A stretch of 64,000 bases of DNA from Delphinapterus leucas (GCF_002288925.2 NW_022098069.1:82616380-82680379), one strand, 5' to 3'. Positions 11,671-22,226 are shown, numbered from the stretch's first letter. Numbers and translations: made by a program. The notes: a model not told the origin generated them from the sequence alone.

Positions 11671-11799
11671 TCCCCCCCCCCCCCGCCCGCCCCCACACCA
11701 CACTGGCTTGTGGGATCTTAACTCCCCGACCAGGGATTGAACCGGGGCCCAGGGCAGTGAAAGTGTGAAGTCCTAACCACTGGACCACCAGGGAATTCC
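11671..11799 (-). mobile_element. CHR SINE, type C (short)
   Basis: Reversed copy with ttgtgggatcttaactcccc, a ggattgaaccggggccc box B region and ccactggaccaccagggaat. The expected T tail is replaced by a C-run at about 11674-11690, which is unusual. No clear TSD was found. Confidence 0.85.
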
Positions 11800-12418
11800 G
11801 TCACTTTTTTTTTAAATAGGAAGGGGAAAAAAAGGAGAACTTCCTTTACGCATTGTTAATTCTTTAGGTTTCCTTCGCCTCGGCCATCCAGTTAAAAGGT
11901 CCACACATGCATTTCATGATTGAAAATGCCAGTTGAATCCAGAAAATGAAATTAAGTCAATGATGCTTCCTTCTTTCGAGAGGGTGTGGAGAGGGCTGGG
12001 TGCGGGAATTCCCTGCATCTCTAGGAACAGATTCAAATGCCAACATCCGTCTACAGGGCTGTCCTTTTCTGGGGAAATCATTTCAGAGGCAAGTCCGATT
12101 TCAACCCAGCTATGGTTGGAAAAAGAAAAGACTCCCACCGATTTTACTCTTTCCTCCAATGAGTTTTGAAGGGTTTCTTTTTACCAAAGAAATAATGAAC
12201 GCCTCTTGCAGACAGTGGGGGGGAAATGTCCTATTTGAAAGTATGAATTGAAATTGAAAATATGTTTTGCAGCCACTTACAAACTCTTTTCCAAAGAGCT
12301 TTCTTTTCTAATTAACTCACCACAAGGCTTAGCTCTGAAATTCACCAGGTAGAGAGTGACATCTAGTGGGTAATAAAAGAATTTGAAATACATACGTTGC
12401 CTAAGACCTAGGTTTGTA
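11800..12418. other. Unique DNA with overlapping short frames
   Basis: Three frames of 78-83 codons overlap on both strands (11914-12251). Overlapping frames on both strands without a domain usually mean chance absence of stops, so I call no gene here. Confidence 0.45.
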
Positions 12419-12430
12419 ACCATAACTTTT

Positions 12431-12560
12431 TTTTTTTTTTTTTTTTTTTGGCCTCGCCCTGTGGCATGTGGGATCTTAGTTCCCCGACCAGGGATGGGAC
12501 CCGTGCCCCCTGCAGTGGAAGCGTGGAGTCCTAACCACTGGACCACCAGGGAAGTCCCAG
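12431..12560 (-). mobile_element. CHR SINE, type C (short)
   Basis: Reversed copy with a T tail, tgtggcatgtgggatcttag and ccactggaccaccagggaag. TSDs accataactttt (12419-12430) and accacaactttt (12561-12572) differ by one base. Confidence 0.93.
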
Positions 12561-12572
12561 ACCACAACTTTT

Positions 12573-13247
12573 AAACGCTTCCATTCTAATACAATAATAA
12601 CTGCAAGAGGGAAATAAAAGGCTGGTATCGTGGAAGTTTCAAGAAGATTTGAAATTAAGAGAGAGATTCTTTTCTCTTTGGATATTTAGAAAAGCTGGGA
12701 TGTTTTAAGGCACATTTTGTCTAAAGAAACATGCTGGTCCTAAAAGCAATTTGTATGGGACAAGGTAGGGTCATAACACCTTAGAGATGAAATATGGCTT
12801 TTCCCTGAGGTCAGAAAAGTAATTTTCACTTTAAAGTTAAAGCGAAAGAGATCAGTGATAATCAGCCACCCCTGAGTACTAGTAGCTTGTCGTCATGGGA
12901 ATTTTTCCAGGCTGGGCAGGTAGACAGTTCAAACCTAATGCAGGAGGAAGCAGTCACTGCCAATGTCACTGACATATGCAGATGCCTCACGTGGGCCATG
13001 TCTGTGTTGCAGTGACACGGGTGGACAGGCAAGGCCTTACTTGAGACATAATCAGGTTCTAATGTAGCGACTCAACAAAGCAGGCAATCCTGTAGAAGGA
13101 ATAGAAGGAACAGAAACGATTCGGTTGAGTTGATCAAGTTATGAATAAAATGTTTGACACATGCAAACAGGAAGAAAGGGCATGCCAGGCCAAGGTAATT
13201 CCATGAACAAAATCACAGATCATGAGCCGTCCTGAGCATAGCTGTTT
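12573..13247. other. Non-coding, no firm family match
   Basis: No frame above 60 codons. The part at about 13080-13200 faintly recalls the ancient repeat described at 14360-14620, but the match is too weak to call. Confidence 0.4.
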
Positions 13248-13249
13248 GG

Positions 13250-13439
13250 TTTTTTTTTTTTTAATATTTATTATTTATTTGGCCGTGCCGGGTCTTAGTT
13301 GTTGCATGCATGATCTTCGTTGCGGCATGTGGGATCTTTTAGTTGCGGCATGCAGGATCTAGTTCCCTGACCAGGCATTGAACACGGGCCTCTTGCATTG
13401 GGAGTGCAGAGTCTCAGCCACTGGACCACAGGGAAGTCC
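13250..13439 (-). mobile_element. CHR SINE, type C (long form)
   Basis: Reversed copy: T-rich tail, ggccgtgccgggtcttagtt, two gcatgcaggatct-like units and a head ending ccacagggaagtcc, missing a few bases of the usual accacca. No clear TSD was seen. Confidence 0.9.
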
Positions 13440-14028
13440 TGCACACCTCTGCTCGTACTGAACAGCAAGTAGTACATTCTGACCCCAATGCAAGGTAAAT
13501 ACAGAGGAGAAACAGAAGGTGATGTTAATTGGTGTCATCTTGGACAGACCCCCACATGCCAATGGACGAATGTCTACAGTATCCCTGGTGTCTTGTATCA
13601 CTGCTATCTACCAGGGATGCATGCCTGTGTTCTCGGATCCACAAAGCCCACAGAGGGAGCATGAAGCAAAGCAGAAAAGCGGATAGACAGTCACCTATGA
13701 CAATTAAAAGAGGTAAGGCCAGCTACATTACTGTCAAGGTCATTGCAGAGCCCAGGCCTCCCCTATTAATATCCATCAGATGCGAGTGAGCAATATGCAG
13801 GGGAGTTTCTCCCCATGCCCACTCCCCACCTCTAGATTTAAAGAAAAAGATATTTGTTTCGATTTTCCACAGCAGGAACCTGACTATTTCGTCACAGAGG
13901 AGATTATCATCTTTGACCTTATCTGTTCCACCAGTGAGGCAAAAATCTTTCTAAATAGATACACATCGATAGCCAGACCATATCCGCTTGCTCAAGTGGG
14001 GAATTACACCATTAAAAATAGTTCCCCA
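13440..14028. other. Unique DNA with an exon-like frame
   Basis: No repeat recognised. A plus-strand frame (13780-14055) crosses a pyrimidine-rich tract ending ttttccacag at about 13872 and stays open for 60 codons beyond it, but only into the next SINE. I do not recognise the protein; see findings. Confidence 0.35.
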
Positions 14029-14236
14029 GGGATGCCCTGGTGGCGCAGCGGTTGAGAGTCCGCCTGCCGATGCAGGGGACGCGGGTTCGTGCCCCGGTCC
14101 GGGAAGATCCCACATGCCGCGGAGCGGCTGGGCCCGTGAGCCATGGCCGCTGAGCCTGCGCGTCCCGGAGCCTGTGCTCCGCAACGGGAGAGGCCACAAC
14201 AGTGAGAGGCCCGCGTACCGCAAAAAAAAAAAAAAA
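14029..14236 (+). mobile_element. CHR SINE, type A
   Basis: Complete copy with an altered start (gggatgccctggtggcgc) and a 14-base A tail. No convincing TSD was found; the right flank is a MIR. High CpG content suggests a young copy. Confidence 0.92.
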
Positions 14237-14238
14237 GA

Positions 14239-14318
14239 GATAAACCTTGTAAAGTTCTTAGAACAGTGCCAGGCATACTACAAGTGCTTAATTATTAGCT
14301 ATCATCATTCTTATTAGT
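14239..14318 (+). repeat. MIR SINE 3' part
   Basis: Reads taaaccttgtaaagttctta, then gaacagtgccaggcatac, then tacaagtgcttaattattag, matching the second half of MIR. The first half is absent or unrecognisable upstream of the adjoining SINE. Confidence 0.8.
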
Positions 14319-14359
14319 TGCTATGAGACTTGAAGGACGAGTAAGATTAGTCCAGGACA

Positions 14360-14620
14360 CGAAGGACATTCTACGCATCTGAAACGATAAGAGCAAAGGC
14401 ATAGAGGCATGAAAACACCTGTCACATCGGGAGAAGAGTAATTAATACTGCGCAGCCAGGGCATGGAGGGTGGTGAGCAAAGATTAGATGTGAAGGGTTG
14501 GTTACAGTCAGCCTTGAGAAGGTGAGAAGCCTTGAATATTATGTTAAAGAGTTTGCACTTTATCCTGGCAGCGAGAGGAGACAGAAAGGTTTTTCTTAGG
14601 CACAATAACAATAATAACAT
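14360..14620 (+). repeat. Ancient interspersed repeat, family not named
   Basis: Carries the signature agcaaaggcatagaggcat, then aagccttgaatattatgt and aagagtttgcactttatcct, seen in many mammalian genomes. Related fragments occur at about 15880-16020 and 27364-28040. I am sure it is repetitive but not of the family name. Confidence 0.5.
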
Positions 14621-15089
14621 AAGTCTGTGAATGGAATGCCCAGGCTTCATTTGCCTAAGAGTGTAAGTGAGGTCATATTTGAATAATTATCCCAGGTCTT
14701 AATACTCTGAGTATTCACTGCTTGAGTAACAGGAAGTCCAGTCTTTTCCTAGGGTTCCTCTTCCTGTATATTTCCAAAAACCCTCCAGGGTTGCTTACAT
14801 GAGTTTTTCAATCAATCCTGGTGGCAACTTACTACCACCATGGCTGGTGGTGAAGGAGCCCACACATATCCTTCAAGGGAGGACTCCATGGCCATTGAAA
14901 CTACCACCACCTCAGTCCGGGATGCTAGAACTAGGAAGTCCCCTTCGAAGAGACAGAGGGAGCACATTGCAAGGTTGTCCAATGGCAAAATCATCCATAA
15001 CCCAAGGCATTATAACTCTAAATATTCACATGTACTCAGTGTATCAGAATTGTCCCCCAAAGTCCATTCTCTCCATCTGCCATAATTAT
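14621..15089. other. Non-coding, unassigned
   Basis: Frames of 60-106 codons overlap on both strands at 14799-15119, but they have repetitive thr-rich composition (actaccaccacc) and no domain. Confidence 0.4.
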
Positions 15090-15485
15090 GGAGTTATAGA
15101 TGGGTGTGTAGCCACCTAGCTAGGGATTACATTTCCCAGCCTCCCTTGTAGGTAGATGAGGCCATATGACTTCTCACCAATGGAACACGGGCATAAATGA
15201 TACATGCCACTTCTAGGCCCAGGCCTTAGAATATTATACACGTGCTCCCTCCACTCAAACTAGAATATTGACCAATTGTGACAGAGTTCCAACCATGTAA
15301 TCGGAACCCAGGATTTAGGAGATAGAAGAGAAAACTGGGTACCTGAGTCCCTGAATGAGTTCATGGAACAGAGCTCACCTTGGACTGTGGCTAACAAAGA
15401 AAGAAACTTCTGTCTTCTTTAAGCTATGTGATTATTGTGAGTCTCTTCATTACAATGGTCTAGTTTTACCCTAAATAATACAGTC
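15090..15485 (+). mobile_element. Ancient LTR-like repeat
   Basis: Reads gattacatttcccagcctcc, gatgaggccatatgactt, ending aactgggtacctgagtccct, gaaacttctgtcttcttta and a gattattgtgagtctc block. This arrangement is familiar from diverged mammalian MaLR-type LTRs, but the subfamily is uncertain. Confidence 0.5.
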
Positions 15486-16024
15486 GGCTCTTTCTCCCAG
15501 GACTCATACATGTAGTCAGGTAAAGCTTGCAGGTGGAACCATTATCCCCAACAAATGCTTAGTCCTTGATCTCAGGTTGGCTCACTGTACCAGATTTCCT
15601 ATCATGAATTCCAAATCAGTGTGTGTGTGTGCGTGTGTGTTCATATGCGCTAGCACATTTCCTACAATCTGGTTTATGTCAGAACCTCCTGACAAGGATG
15701 GACAAGGTTCAGTTTTTTGTTTTGGGGGGTTTTTTTCTTGTGGGAATTTTTCCAGCCCTTGAGCAAATAAATGAATGCCTGGTTAGGGAAACTGTCTAAT
15801 ACGCACCTCTTCCCAGAGCACCTCAGTCCTGCTCTGCTCAGCCACAACTCCCGAGACCCAAGGCTCCTAAGATGCCTGAGAAACCGGCCAATCACTGTAA
15901 GGAGAGCAGGCTGGGATGACAAGGACAAGGCTAGATGCAGGGAGAATGCTGCAATTATCCAGACAAGGGACTGCGAGACCCCAGCCAGGACAGTGTCAGT
16001 GTGGATGGAAAGAATCCAATTCAA
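15486..16024. other. Non-coding with (GT)n and an ancient repeat remnant
   Basis: A (GT)n tract lies at about 15619-15640. The block at 15880-16020 (gggagaatgctgcaattatc, then cagacaaggga) matches the distal part of the unnamed ancient repeat at 14360. The 148-codon minus-strand frame across 15674-16120 depends on the next SINE. Confidence 0.45.
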
Positions 16025-16036
16025 GAGCCATGGCAG

Positions 16037-16252
16037 GGCTTCCCTGGTGGCGCAGTGGTTGAGAGTCCGCCTGCTGATGCAGGGGACACGGGTTCGTGCC
16101 CCGGTCTGGGAAGATCCCACATGCTGCAGAGCGGCTGGGCCCGTGAGCCATGGTCGCTGAGCCTGGGCGTCCGGAGCCTGTGCTCCGCAACAGGAGAGGC
16201 CACAACAATGAGAGTCCCGCGTACCACAAAAAAAAAAAAAAAAAAAAAAAAG
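16037..16252 (+). mobile_element. CHR SINE, type A
   Basis: Complete copy with an A tail of about 22 bases. TSDs gagccatggcag (16025-16036) and gagacatggcag (16253-16264) differ by one base. The long minus-strand frames across 15996-16571 are produced by this SINE and its neighbour. Confidence 0.96.
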
Positions 16253-16323
16253 GAGACATGGCAGAAAAAAGAATAGTAGGACCTGATGACACCACAGTAA
16301 TCACAGGCACACTTACGTACTTT

Positions 16324-16372
16324 TGGTGATAATGTTGATGATGATAATGGTGGTGATGACAGTGATATTGCA
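16324..16372 (+). repeat. Imperfect (TGA)n tract
   Basis: Repeated tgatgatgataatggtggtg trinucleotides; the His-rich run in the overlapping minus-strand frame comes from this tract. Confidence 0.8.
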
Positions 16373-16448
16373 GAATGACTGCATTTACATACATCTGCTT
16401 GGTCCTCAACGATGTTGTGGGAAAACAATTTTTTTTAAAAAACCCACA

Positions 16449-16770
16449 CTGCGAGACTTCCCTGGTGGCACAGTTGTTAAGAATCCTCCTGCCAGTGCAG
16501 GGGACTTGGGTTTGATCCCTGGTCCAGGAAGATCGTACGTGCCGCGGACAAACCAAGCCCGTACGCCACAACTACTGAGACTGCGCTCTAGAGCTCGCGT
16601 GCCACAACTACTGAAGCCTGCGTGCTTAGAGCCCGTGCTCCGCAACAAGAGAAGCCACCTCATTGAGAAGCCCACGCACCACAACGAAGAGTAGCACCCG
16701 CTCGCCACAACTAGAGAAAGCCTGTGCGCAGCAACAGGCCCAACACAGCCAAAAATTAATTAATTATTTA
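16449..16770 (+). mobile_element. CHR SINE, type B
   Basis: Full-length copy with the head gagacttccctggtggcaca and a taattaattattta tail. The perfect 16-bp TSD ttttaaaaaacccaca is at 16433-16448 and 16771-16786. Confidence 0.96.
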
Positions 16771-16950
16771 TTTTAAAAAACCCACAACGCTACATAACAA
16801 TTAGGTCTTGTAAGAGTTTCTTTATGATTGAAAAAGCAAGGAGTGGTGAGAAATTCAAATGTAATAAAGTGATAGAAGGTAAGTGACAGAGAAAAGCTTA
16901 GGGCATTCCGGAAGGAGATAAGAAATACAGGTTTTTAAGAAACTGTCAGG

Positions 16951-17070
16951 GGACTTCCCCGGCGGTCCAGTGGTTAAGACTCCACCCTTCCACTGCAGGG
17001 GGCAAGGGTTCGATCTCTCCTTAGGGAACTAAGATCCCACTTGCCGCCCCACGGCCAAGAAAAAGAAAAA
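16951..17070 (+). mobile_element. CHR SINE, type C (short)
   Basis: A 120-bp copy with ggcggtccagtggttaagac and ggaactaagatcccacttgc, ending in an AAGA-rich tail. TSDs aagaaactgtcagg (16937-16950) and gagaaactgtcggg (17071-17084) differ at two bases. Confidence 0.93.
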
Positions 17071-17306
17071 GAGAAACTGTCGGGCATTGCAAAATACCCC
17101 TTATTCTCTGCTAGAAAGCCCTGATTCACAAAACTTTTTTTTTTTTTTAAGAAAACCAGGTAGAATTTTAAAAAGGAAAAAGGTGACCTAGGACTCAATT
17201 ACATTAATTCCAGCTCTCTTATCTTCGGTTCGTTTTTTGTTTGCATTCTATATGGTTCAGGGTGCTCGGTTACAAACAACATAATCTACTTTACCTGATT
17301 TAAGCA

Positions 17307-17573
17307 GTGTTATGGACTGAATGTTTGTGTCCCCTCAAAATCCATGTGTTGAAGCCCTAACCCACCAGCATGGCTGTATTAGGAGAAAGGGCTTCTAAGG
17401 AAGTAATTAAGGGTAAGTGAGGTCCTAAGGGTGGGGTCCTGATCCCATAGGATTAGTGTCCTTTGTAAAAAGAGACTGGATTTCCAGAATCCAGAACTGT
17501 GAGAAATAAACTACTGTTATTTAGGCCACCCAGCCTATGGTATCTCGTTATGGCAGCCCAAGCAGACCAAAAC
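17307..17573 (+). mobile_element. MLT1-type MaLR LTR, internally deleted
   Basis: Starts tgttatggactgaatgtttg and ends with ccagaactgtgagaaataaa, ggccacccagcctatggtat and gcagcccaagcagac. The central third of the usual ~370-bp LTR is missing. It is a non-autonomous ERVL-related solo LTR that predates placental divergence. Confidence 0.88.
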
Positions 17574-18049
17574 CCATGATATGGTGTTTGTTTTCATTAA
17601 AGCTACGATGCCACCATTTGTAAGGCTCACTATTATTATATAAACCGCTAAGAAAGATATAACGCTAGGAATTAAGCTATGTCATTGATTGTAAGAAGCA
17701 TCCCAATTTCGAAGACAAAAAAAGTGGGAATATGTGCACCTTGGAATTGATGAAATAGATAAAATATAGTAGGAACCTGACAGACTTCCCAGAAAGACCA
17801 GGGAAATGGGTTTAGGTGCTACGCAAGCAGAAACAAAGCATCCTGGGAAAATGTCCAACCACTCAACAGGGCTGCCACAGCAGAAATAGCACTGCCACCG
17901 CTGCCTGTCACTCAACACCTATAACACATCCGAAACTGCCACATCTGACCTGGAAATTTAATGCTTCTGCCCAGGGACTTGCCAATCAAAGCCACCCACC
18001 TCAAGTCCTCAAGTCCCAGTGAGGACCATGAGAGTGAAGGCGGCACTCT
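17574..18049. other. Non-coding, unassigned
   Basis: No frame of interest. The part at 17880-17950 (ctgccacatctgacctgga) could belong to the same ancient repeat as 18190-18360, split by the SINE, but I cannot confirm it. Confidence 0.4.
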
Positions 18050-18179
18050 GTTGATTTATTTTTAATTTTTTGGTCGTGCTGCGTGGCATGTGGGATCTTA
18101 GTTCCCTGACGAGGGATCGAACCTGCACCCCTTGCAGTGGAAGCGCGGGGTCTTAACCACTGGACCACCAGGGGAGTCC
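18050..18179 (-). mobile_element. CHR SINE, type C (short)
   Basis: Reversed copy: ggtcgtgctgcgtggcatgt, box B region ggatcgaacctgc and ccactggaccaccaggggag. A weak TSD (ggcggcactctg and gggggcactttt) can be drawn. Confidence 0.9.
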
Positions 18180-18189
18180 CAGGGGGCAC

Positions 18190-18632
18190 TTTTAATAATT
18201 ATGCCCTGACAGTAGACATAACCCAGCTGCCCCAGGAAAACCAGCCATGTGGTTGTTCTTGGTGGAACCTAAAACCCCAGTTACAAGCGAGTCTGGGAAA
18301 TATTTTTAGCTTTCCTGCCTCTGTAGTAAAGGAAGACAGGATAGAAGGGGGTTGCAGCAGGTGTTGAGTAAATATTAGAGAGTTCATGGATAAATATGTT
18401 CCAAAAAGGTTATCAAGTAAGTATTATAATAATTATGTTACAAGCCAAGAAGAGCCTCTGTGTAAACTGGAAATTGTTCCGAGCCGGCTTTGTTGCCGAG
18501 GCTCTCCTGTTTCTATACTACAGAGCGCACCCCCAGCAGGGAAAAATAAAAGCCTCAGGAAGACAGCATTCCATTAGGGGTGATTCTCATCCATTTTTGC
18601 CACTCTGAGCTCAAGAATCCTTTTTAAAATTA
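18190..18632. other. Ancient repeat remnant and unique DNA
   Basis: The segment 18230-18360 (tctgggaaatatttttagct, then cctgcctctgtagtaaagga) matches an old mammalian repeat that also occurs at 23150-23520 and 62555-62690. The remainder to 18632 is unassigned. Confidence 0.45.
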
Positions 18633-18898
18633 TGTTAAATTAGTTTTTTACATTGAGGTACAGTTGATGTACAATATCATGTAAGTTTCAGGTGCACGAT
18701 ATAGCGATTCACAATTTTTAAAGTTTATACTCCATATACAGTTATTATACAATATCAGCTAGATTCCCTGTGCTGGACCACATAGCCTTGTAGCTTATTT
18801 ATTTTATACGTAATAGTCTGTACTCTTAACCCCCTGCCCCTATCTTGCCGCTCCCCTCTTCCCTCTCCCCACTGGTAACCATCAAAATCTTGATGCTA
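18633..18898 (-). mobile_element. L1 3' UTR fragment
   Basis: Reversed L1 3' end: ttacattgaggtacagttga, then gtacaatatcatgtaagttt and ccctgtgctggaccacatag, then taaccatcaaaatcttgatg. A type A SINE follows directly at its 5' limit. Confidence 0.85.
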
Positions 18899-19105
18899 GG
18901 GCTTCCCTGGTGGCGCAGTGGTTGAGAGTCTGCCTGCCGATGCAGGGGACGCGGGTTCGTGCCCCGGTCCGGGAAGATCCCACGTGCCGCAGAGCAGCTG
19001 GGCCCGTGAGCCATAGCCGCTGAGCCTGTGCGTCCGGAGCCTGTGCTCCGCAACGGGAGAGGCCACAGCAGTGAGAGGCCCGCGTATCACCAAAAAAAAA
19101 AAAAA
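18899..19105 (+). mobile_element. CHR SINE, type A
   Basis: Complete copy with an A tail of about 17 bases interrupted by ttcacc upstream. The perfect TSD aaaatcttgatgcta is at 18884-18898 and 19106-19120. Confidence 0.96.
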
Positions 19106-19120
19106 AAAATCTTGATGCTA

Positions 19121-19512
19121 ACTCACCCTGTCCAAGCAGTTTTATGTTACAATCACCTGAATGTTTTCTTTAAGTTGGAATTTTATGAGGATGACAAATG
19201 GATTTGCACTATAATGAAAACTGGGTACATAGTTACGCAACGATCTGTAAGGGTTACAGGGAAGTTTCTAGACTCAATCCCCAGTCCCTTCTCATGGAGG
19301 AGTTGGTTATGACCCTTGACCTCACTGGCTGAGAGGCTCATTCTGCTTCATCCTATATCTTACTTTTTAGTATTTTCCACTGTTCCTGCCCCATACTCGT
19401 ATCTTCTGGGAGATATCTTGTTCATGCTCCAGAGCCACTGATCACAGAGAATTTGAGTCCTTTGTTTTGTAAGGAGGTAATATTTTGCAAATAGTATACC
19501 TCTACATGTAAC
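19121..19512. other. Unique DNA, no gene seen
   Basis: No repeat recognised. The plus-strand frame at 19028-19312 begins in the SINE and shows no domain. Confidence 0.45.
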
Positions 19513-19524
19513 TTCCTTCTTTAG

Positions 19525-19571
19525 CTTTTTTTTTTTTTTGGGGGGGGGGGCGATACGCAGGCCTCTCACTG
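19525..19571 (-). mobile_element. Severely 5'-truncated CHR SINE (type A 3' end only)
   Basis: Only poly-T, a G-run and cgatacgcaggcctctcact remain, equal to the last ~30 bp of type A. TSD-like ends ttccttcttta (19513) and ttcttcttta (19572) flank it. The G-run between the T tail and body (about 19541-19551) is odd. Confidence 0.85.
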
Positions 19572-19727
19572 TTCTTCTTTAAATTATATGCTCTAGAAGC
19601 TCTAGAAGCTTCCCAACCCCACGAAACTTCACTGAGACTTAAGGCCCCAGAGCAAGAGAAAAGAGGGATTTGGCCTCTTTAGCAAGACTCTGAGCTTGAA
19701 AAACAAGTCTAGGCAATCCTGTTCGAG

Positions 19728-19838
19728 CTATCAATGGGTCACCACTTGCATTTTAAGTGGGACAATGATTCATTGTGGGGACTGTCACGGGCATTTCCCC
19801 ACCTCGCTAAATGCCAGTGGCACACTTCGGGTAAGGTT
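19728..19838 (-). repeat. MER20 DNA transposon fragment (hAT-Charlie)
   Basis: Reversed MER20 landmarks: gtgggacaatgattcattgt, ggggactgtcacgggcattt and ctaaatgccagtggcacac. MER20 is a short non-autonomous eutherian element, some copies of which act as regulatory sequence in uterine cells. This copy is partial and diverged. Confidence 0.7.
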
Positions 19839-19856
19839 GCAATTAAAAAATGCTCC

Positions 19857-20159
19857 TGGGACTTCCCTGGTGGCTCAGTGGTTAAGAATCTGCCTGTCAA
19901 TGAAGGGGACACGGATTTGAGTCCTGGTCCAGGAAGATCCCACATGCCACGGAGCAACTAAGCCTGTGTACCACAACTACTGAGCCTGCGTGCCACAACT
20001 ACTGAAGCCTGCGCCTACAGCCCGTGCTGCACAACAAGAGAAGCCACCACAATGAGAAGCCCACGCACTAAAACGAAGAGTAGCCCCGGCTCGCCACAAC
20101 TAGGGATAGCCCACACGCAGCAACGAAGACCCAATGCAGCCATAAATAAATAAGTAAAT
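19857..20159 (+). mobile_element. CHR SINE, type B
   Basis: Full-length copy with the head tgggacttccctggtggctc and a taaataaataagtaaat tail. The TSD aaaatgctcc is at 19847-19856 and 20160-20169. The box B region has drifted to cacggatttgagtcc. Confidence 0.95.
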
Positions 20160-20169
20160 AAAATGCTCC

Positions 20170-21004
20170 CAATCTTTTCCAAATGCCCCTTAGGCAGATG
20201 GGAATTCCCCTCCCTGAGACCTACTAAGCCAAAGAGATTTCTTCATTGTCTTTAGAAAACACAAACCCAAGTTCAGTTCAACACATCACCGGGTTCCTCT
20301 CAATGTGTGTGGAATGAAAGCCCGGGGGCTTGAGAGAGCTAAGCCTAGGCTGCCCACCTCATCCCAGGACTGTTAAGGTTTTAGCAGCGAACCCCTGAAT
20401 CCCAGGCAAGGGAGGAGTGTTCATCACCCTGATTCAGCCCTGGGGCCCACTGTCTTTCTGGAAACGATGAGACATAAGAGAAATGCTTGCTTCTTCCACT
20501 CTGGAGGAACTGTGCAGAGAGAGGGGATGGAAAGAAAAAAGTACATCCAGGATTCTTGCTCTGCTCCTACCCCAGACACACTCCAAACCCCTCCTTGGGG
20601 CCCTGAAGGACTTAGAAACACCCAGATTGATGTGAGGCACTCAAGAGCAGGGCTTCTATTCTGCTTCCTCATTAGGAAGCAATGCTCTAGTCAGTTACCC
20701 CTGCCCAGCCCGGGGTGGGCAGCTACATCTGGTACTATTACCTCATCTGTAAAATAAGGGAGGTGGAGAGTTCCTCTTAGGGCCCTATTAACTCTCACAT
20801 AAAATAACTCCTTTAAGTTCTGTCCATTTAACTTTTCAGAACTTTTTTCAAACTCTGGGGAACTGACAACTTAAATTTTTCAAATCAGGAGTCACACCTT
20901 AAAGTAAAGGAGCCATCGACAGTGGACAGAGCTTCTGTGATGAGCAGACCTGTTTCATTCCTCTTCTTTGCAGCCCTCTGCAGCCCTCTGCAGGGTGTTA
21001 GAAA
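20170..21004. other. Unique DNA with frames on both strands
   Basis: Frames of 68-96 codons overlap on both strands at 20424-20757 and show no domain. A short MIR-like block (cctcatctgtaaaataaggg) lies at about 20741-20760. The repeated cagccctctg at 20974-20993 is a small tandem duplication. Confidence 0.4.
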
Positions 21005-21290
21005 AACCCACGGAATTGGTTTGCTAGGGCTGCCATAAAAGTACCACAGATGGGAGGCCAGAAGTCCAAGATCAAGGTGTCAGCGGGGATGGTTTCTTCT
21101 CAGGGCCTCTCTCCTTGGCTTGTCAACGGCCACCTTCTTCCTGTGTCTGCACATTGTCTTTCCTCCATACGTGTCTGGGTCTAAATGTCTTCTTTTTACA
21201 AGGACACAAGTCACATTGGGTTTGGGCCCACCCTAATGACCTCCTCTTAATCATCTCTGTTATCTCCTAAGTCCCCTATTTCCCAGGTGA
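21005..21290 (-). mobile_element. MLT1-type MaLR LTR fragment
   Basis: Reversed LTR: ttggtttgctagggctgcca, gaggccagaagtccaagatc, aaggtgtcagc, and acaagtcacattgggtttgg with gcccaccctaatgacctc. Part of the centre is missing. Confidence 0.85.
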
Positions 21291-21438
21291 GTGACATGGG
21301 TGAAGGGGGTCAAAAGGTACAAAATATATACCTTCCAGTTATCAAATGTCATGGGGGTGTAAGGTACAGCATGGTGACTACAGTTAACAGTACCTACTGA
21401 AACTTGCTAAGAGAGTCAATCTTAAGAGTTCTGATCAC

Positions 21439-21790
21439 AACAACCTAAATGGGAAAAGATTTTGAAAAAGAATAAATACATGTGTATGTATAATGGGATC
21501 ACTCTGCTGTACCCGTGAAACTAACACAACATTGTTAATGAACTCTACTCCAATATAAAATAAAAATGTTTTTAGGGCTTCCCTGGTGGCGCAGTGGTTG
21601 AGAGTCCACCTGCCGAGGCAGGGGACACGGGTTCGTGCCCTGGTCCAGGAAGATCCCACATGCCGCGGAGCGGCTAGGCCCGTGAGCCATGGCCGCTGAG
21701 CCTGCGCATCTGGAGCCTGTGCTCCACAACAGGAGAGGTCACAACAGTGACAGGCCCGCATACCGCAAAAAAAAAAAATGTTTTTAAAAA
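21439..21790 (+). mobile_element. Young L1 3' end inside the old L1, split by a SINE
   Basis: Reads cctaaatgggaaaagatttt, gaaactaacacaacattgtt and ctactccaatataaaataa, with its A-rich tail continuing after the SINE at 21787-21790. The left target copy is agagttctgatcac (21425-21438). Confidence 0.88.
21575..21773 (+). mobile_element. CHR SINE, type A, in an L1 tail
   Basis: Complete copy. The perfect TSD aaaaatgttttta is at 21562-21574 and 21774-21786, placing the insertion in the A-rich tail of the young L1. Confidence 0.96.
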
Positions 21791-21798
21791 AGAGTTCC

Positions 21799-22014
21799 AA
21801 GGAACTTCCCTGGTGGCACAGTGGTTAAGACTCCGCGCTCCCAATGCAGGGGACCCAGACTCGATTCCTGGTCAGGAAACTAGATCCCACATGCATGCCT
21901 CAACTAAGAGTTCACATGCCACAGCTAAAGAGCACACATGCCGCAACTAAGAAGCCTGCCTGCCACAACTAAGACCCAGCACAACCAAAAAAAAAATTAA
22001 TTTTTTTTAAAAAA
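21799..22014 (+). mobile_element. CHR SINE, type C (long form)
   Basis: Head aggaacttccctggtggcac, ttaagactccgcgctcccaa and three gcaactaag-type units, with an A/T-rich tail. It is flanked by agagttcc (21791-21798) and agggttctg (22015-22023), copies of the same target as the L1 and the next SINE. Confidence 0.92.
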
Positions 22015-22023
22015 AGGGTTCTG

Positions 22024-22226
22024 GGGCTTCCCTGGTGGCTCAGTGGTTGAGAGTCCGCCTGCCGATGCAGGGGACGTGGGTTCGTGCCCCGGTCCGGGAA
22101 GATCCCACGTGCCGCGGAGCGGCTGGGCCCGTGAGCCATGGCCGCTGAGCCTGCGCGTCCGGAGCCTGTGCTCCGCAACGAGAGAGGCCACAACAGTGAG
22201 AGGCCCGCGTACCGCAAAAAAAAAAA
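22024..22226 (+). mobile_element. CHR SINE, type A
   Basis: Complete CpG-rich copy. Flanks agggttctg (22015-22023) and aggggttctgattac (22227-22241) are the third and fourth copies of one target within 820 bp. Confidence 0.96.

Noticed and set aside
15996..16571. 191-codon minus-strand open frame
   Set aside because: It reads through a type A and part of a type B SINE plus a (TGA)n tract that gives the His-rich run. It is not a gene.
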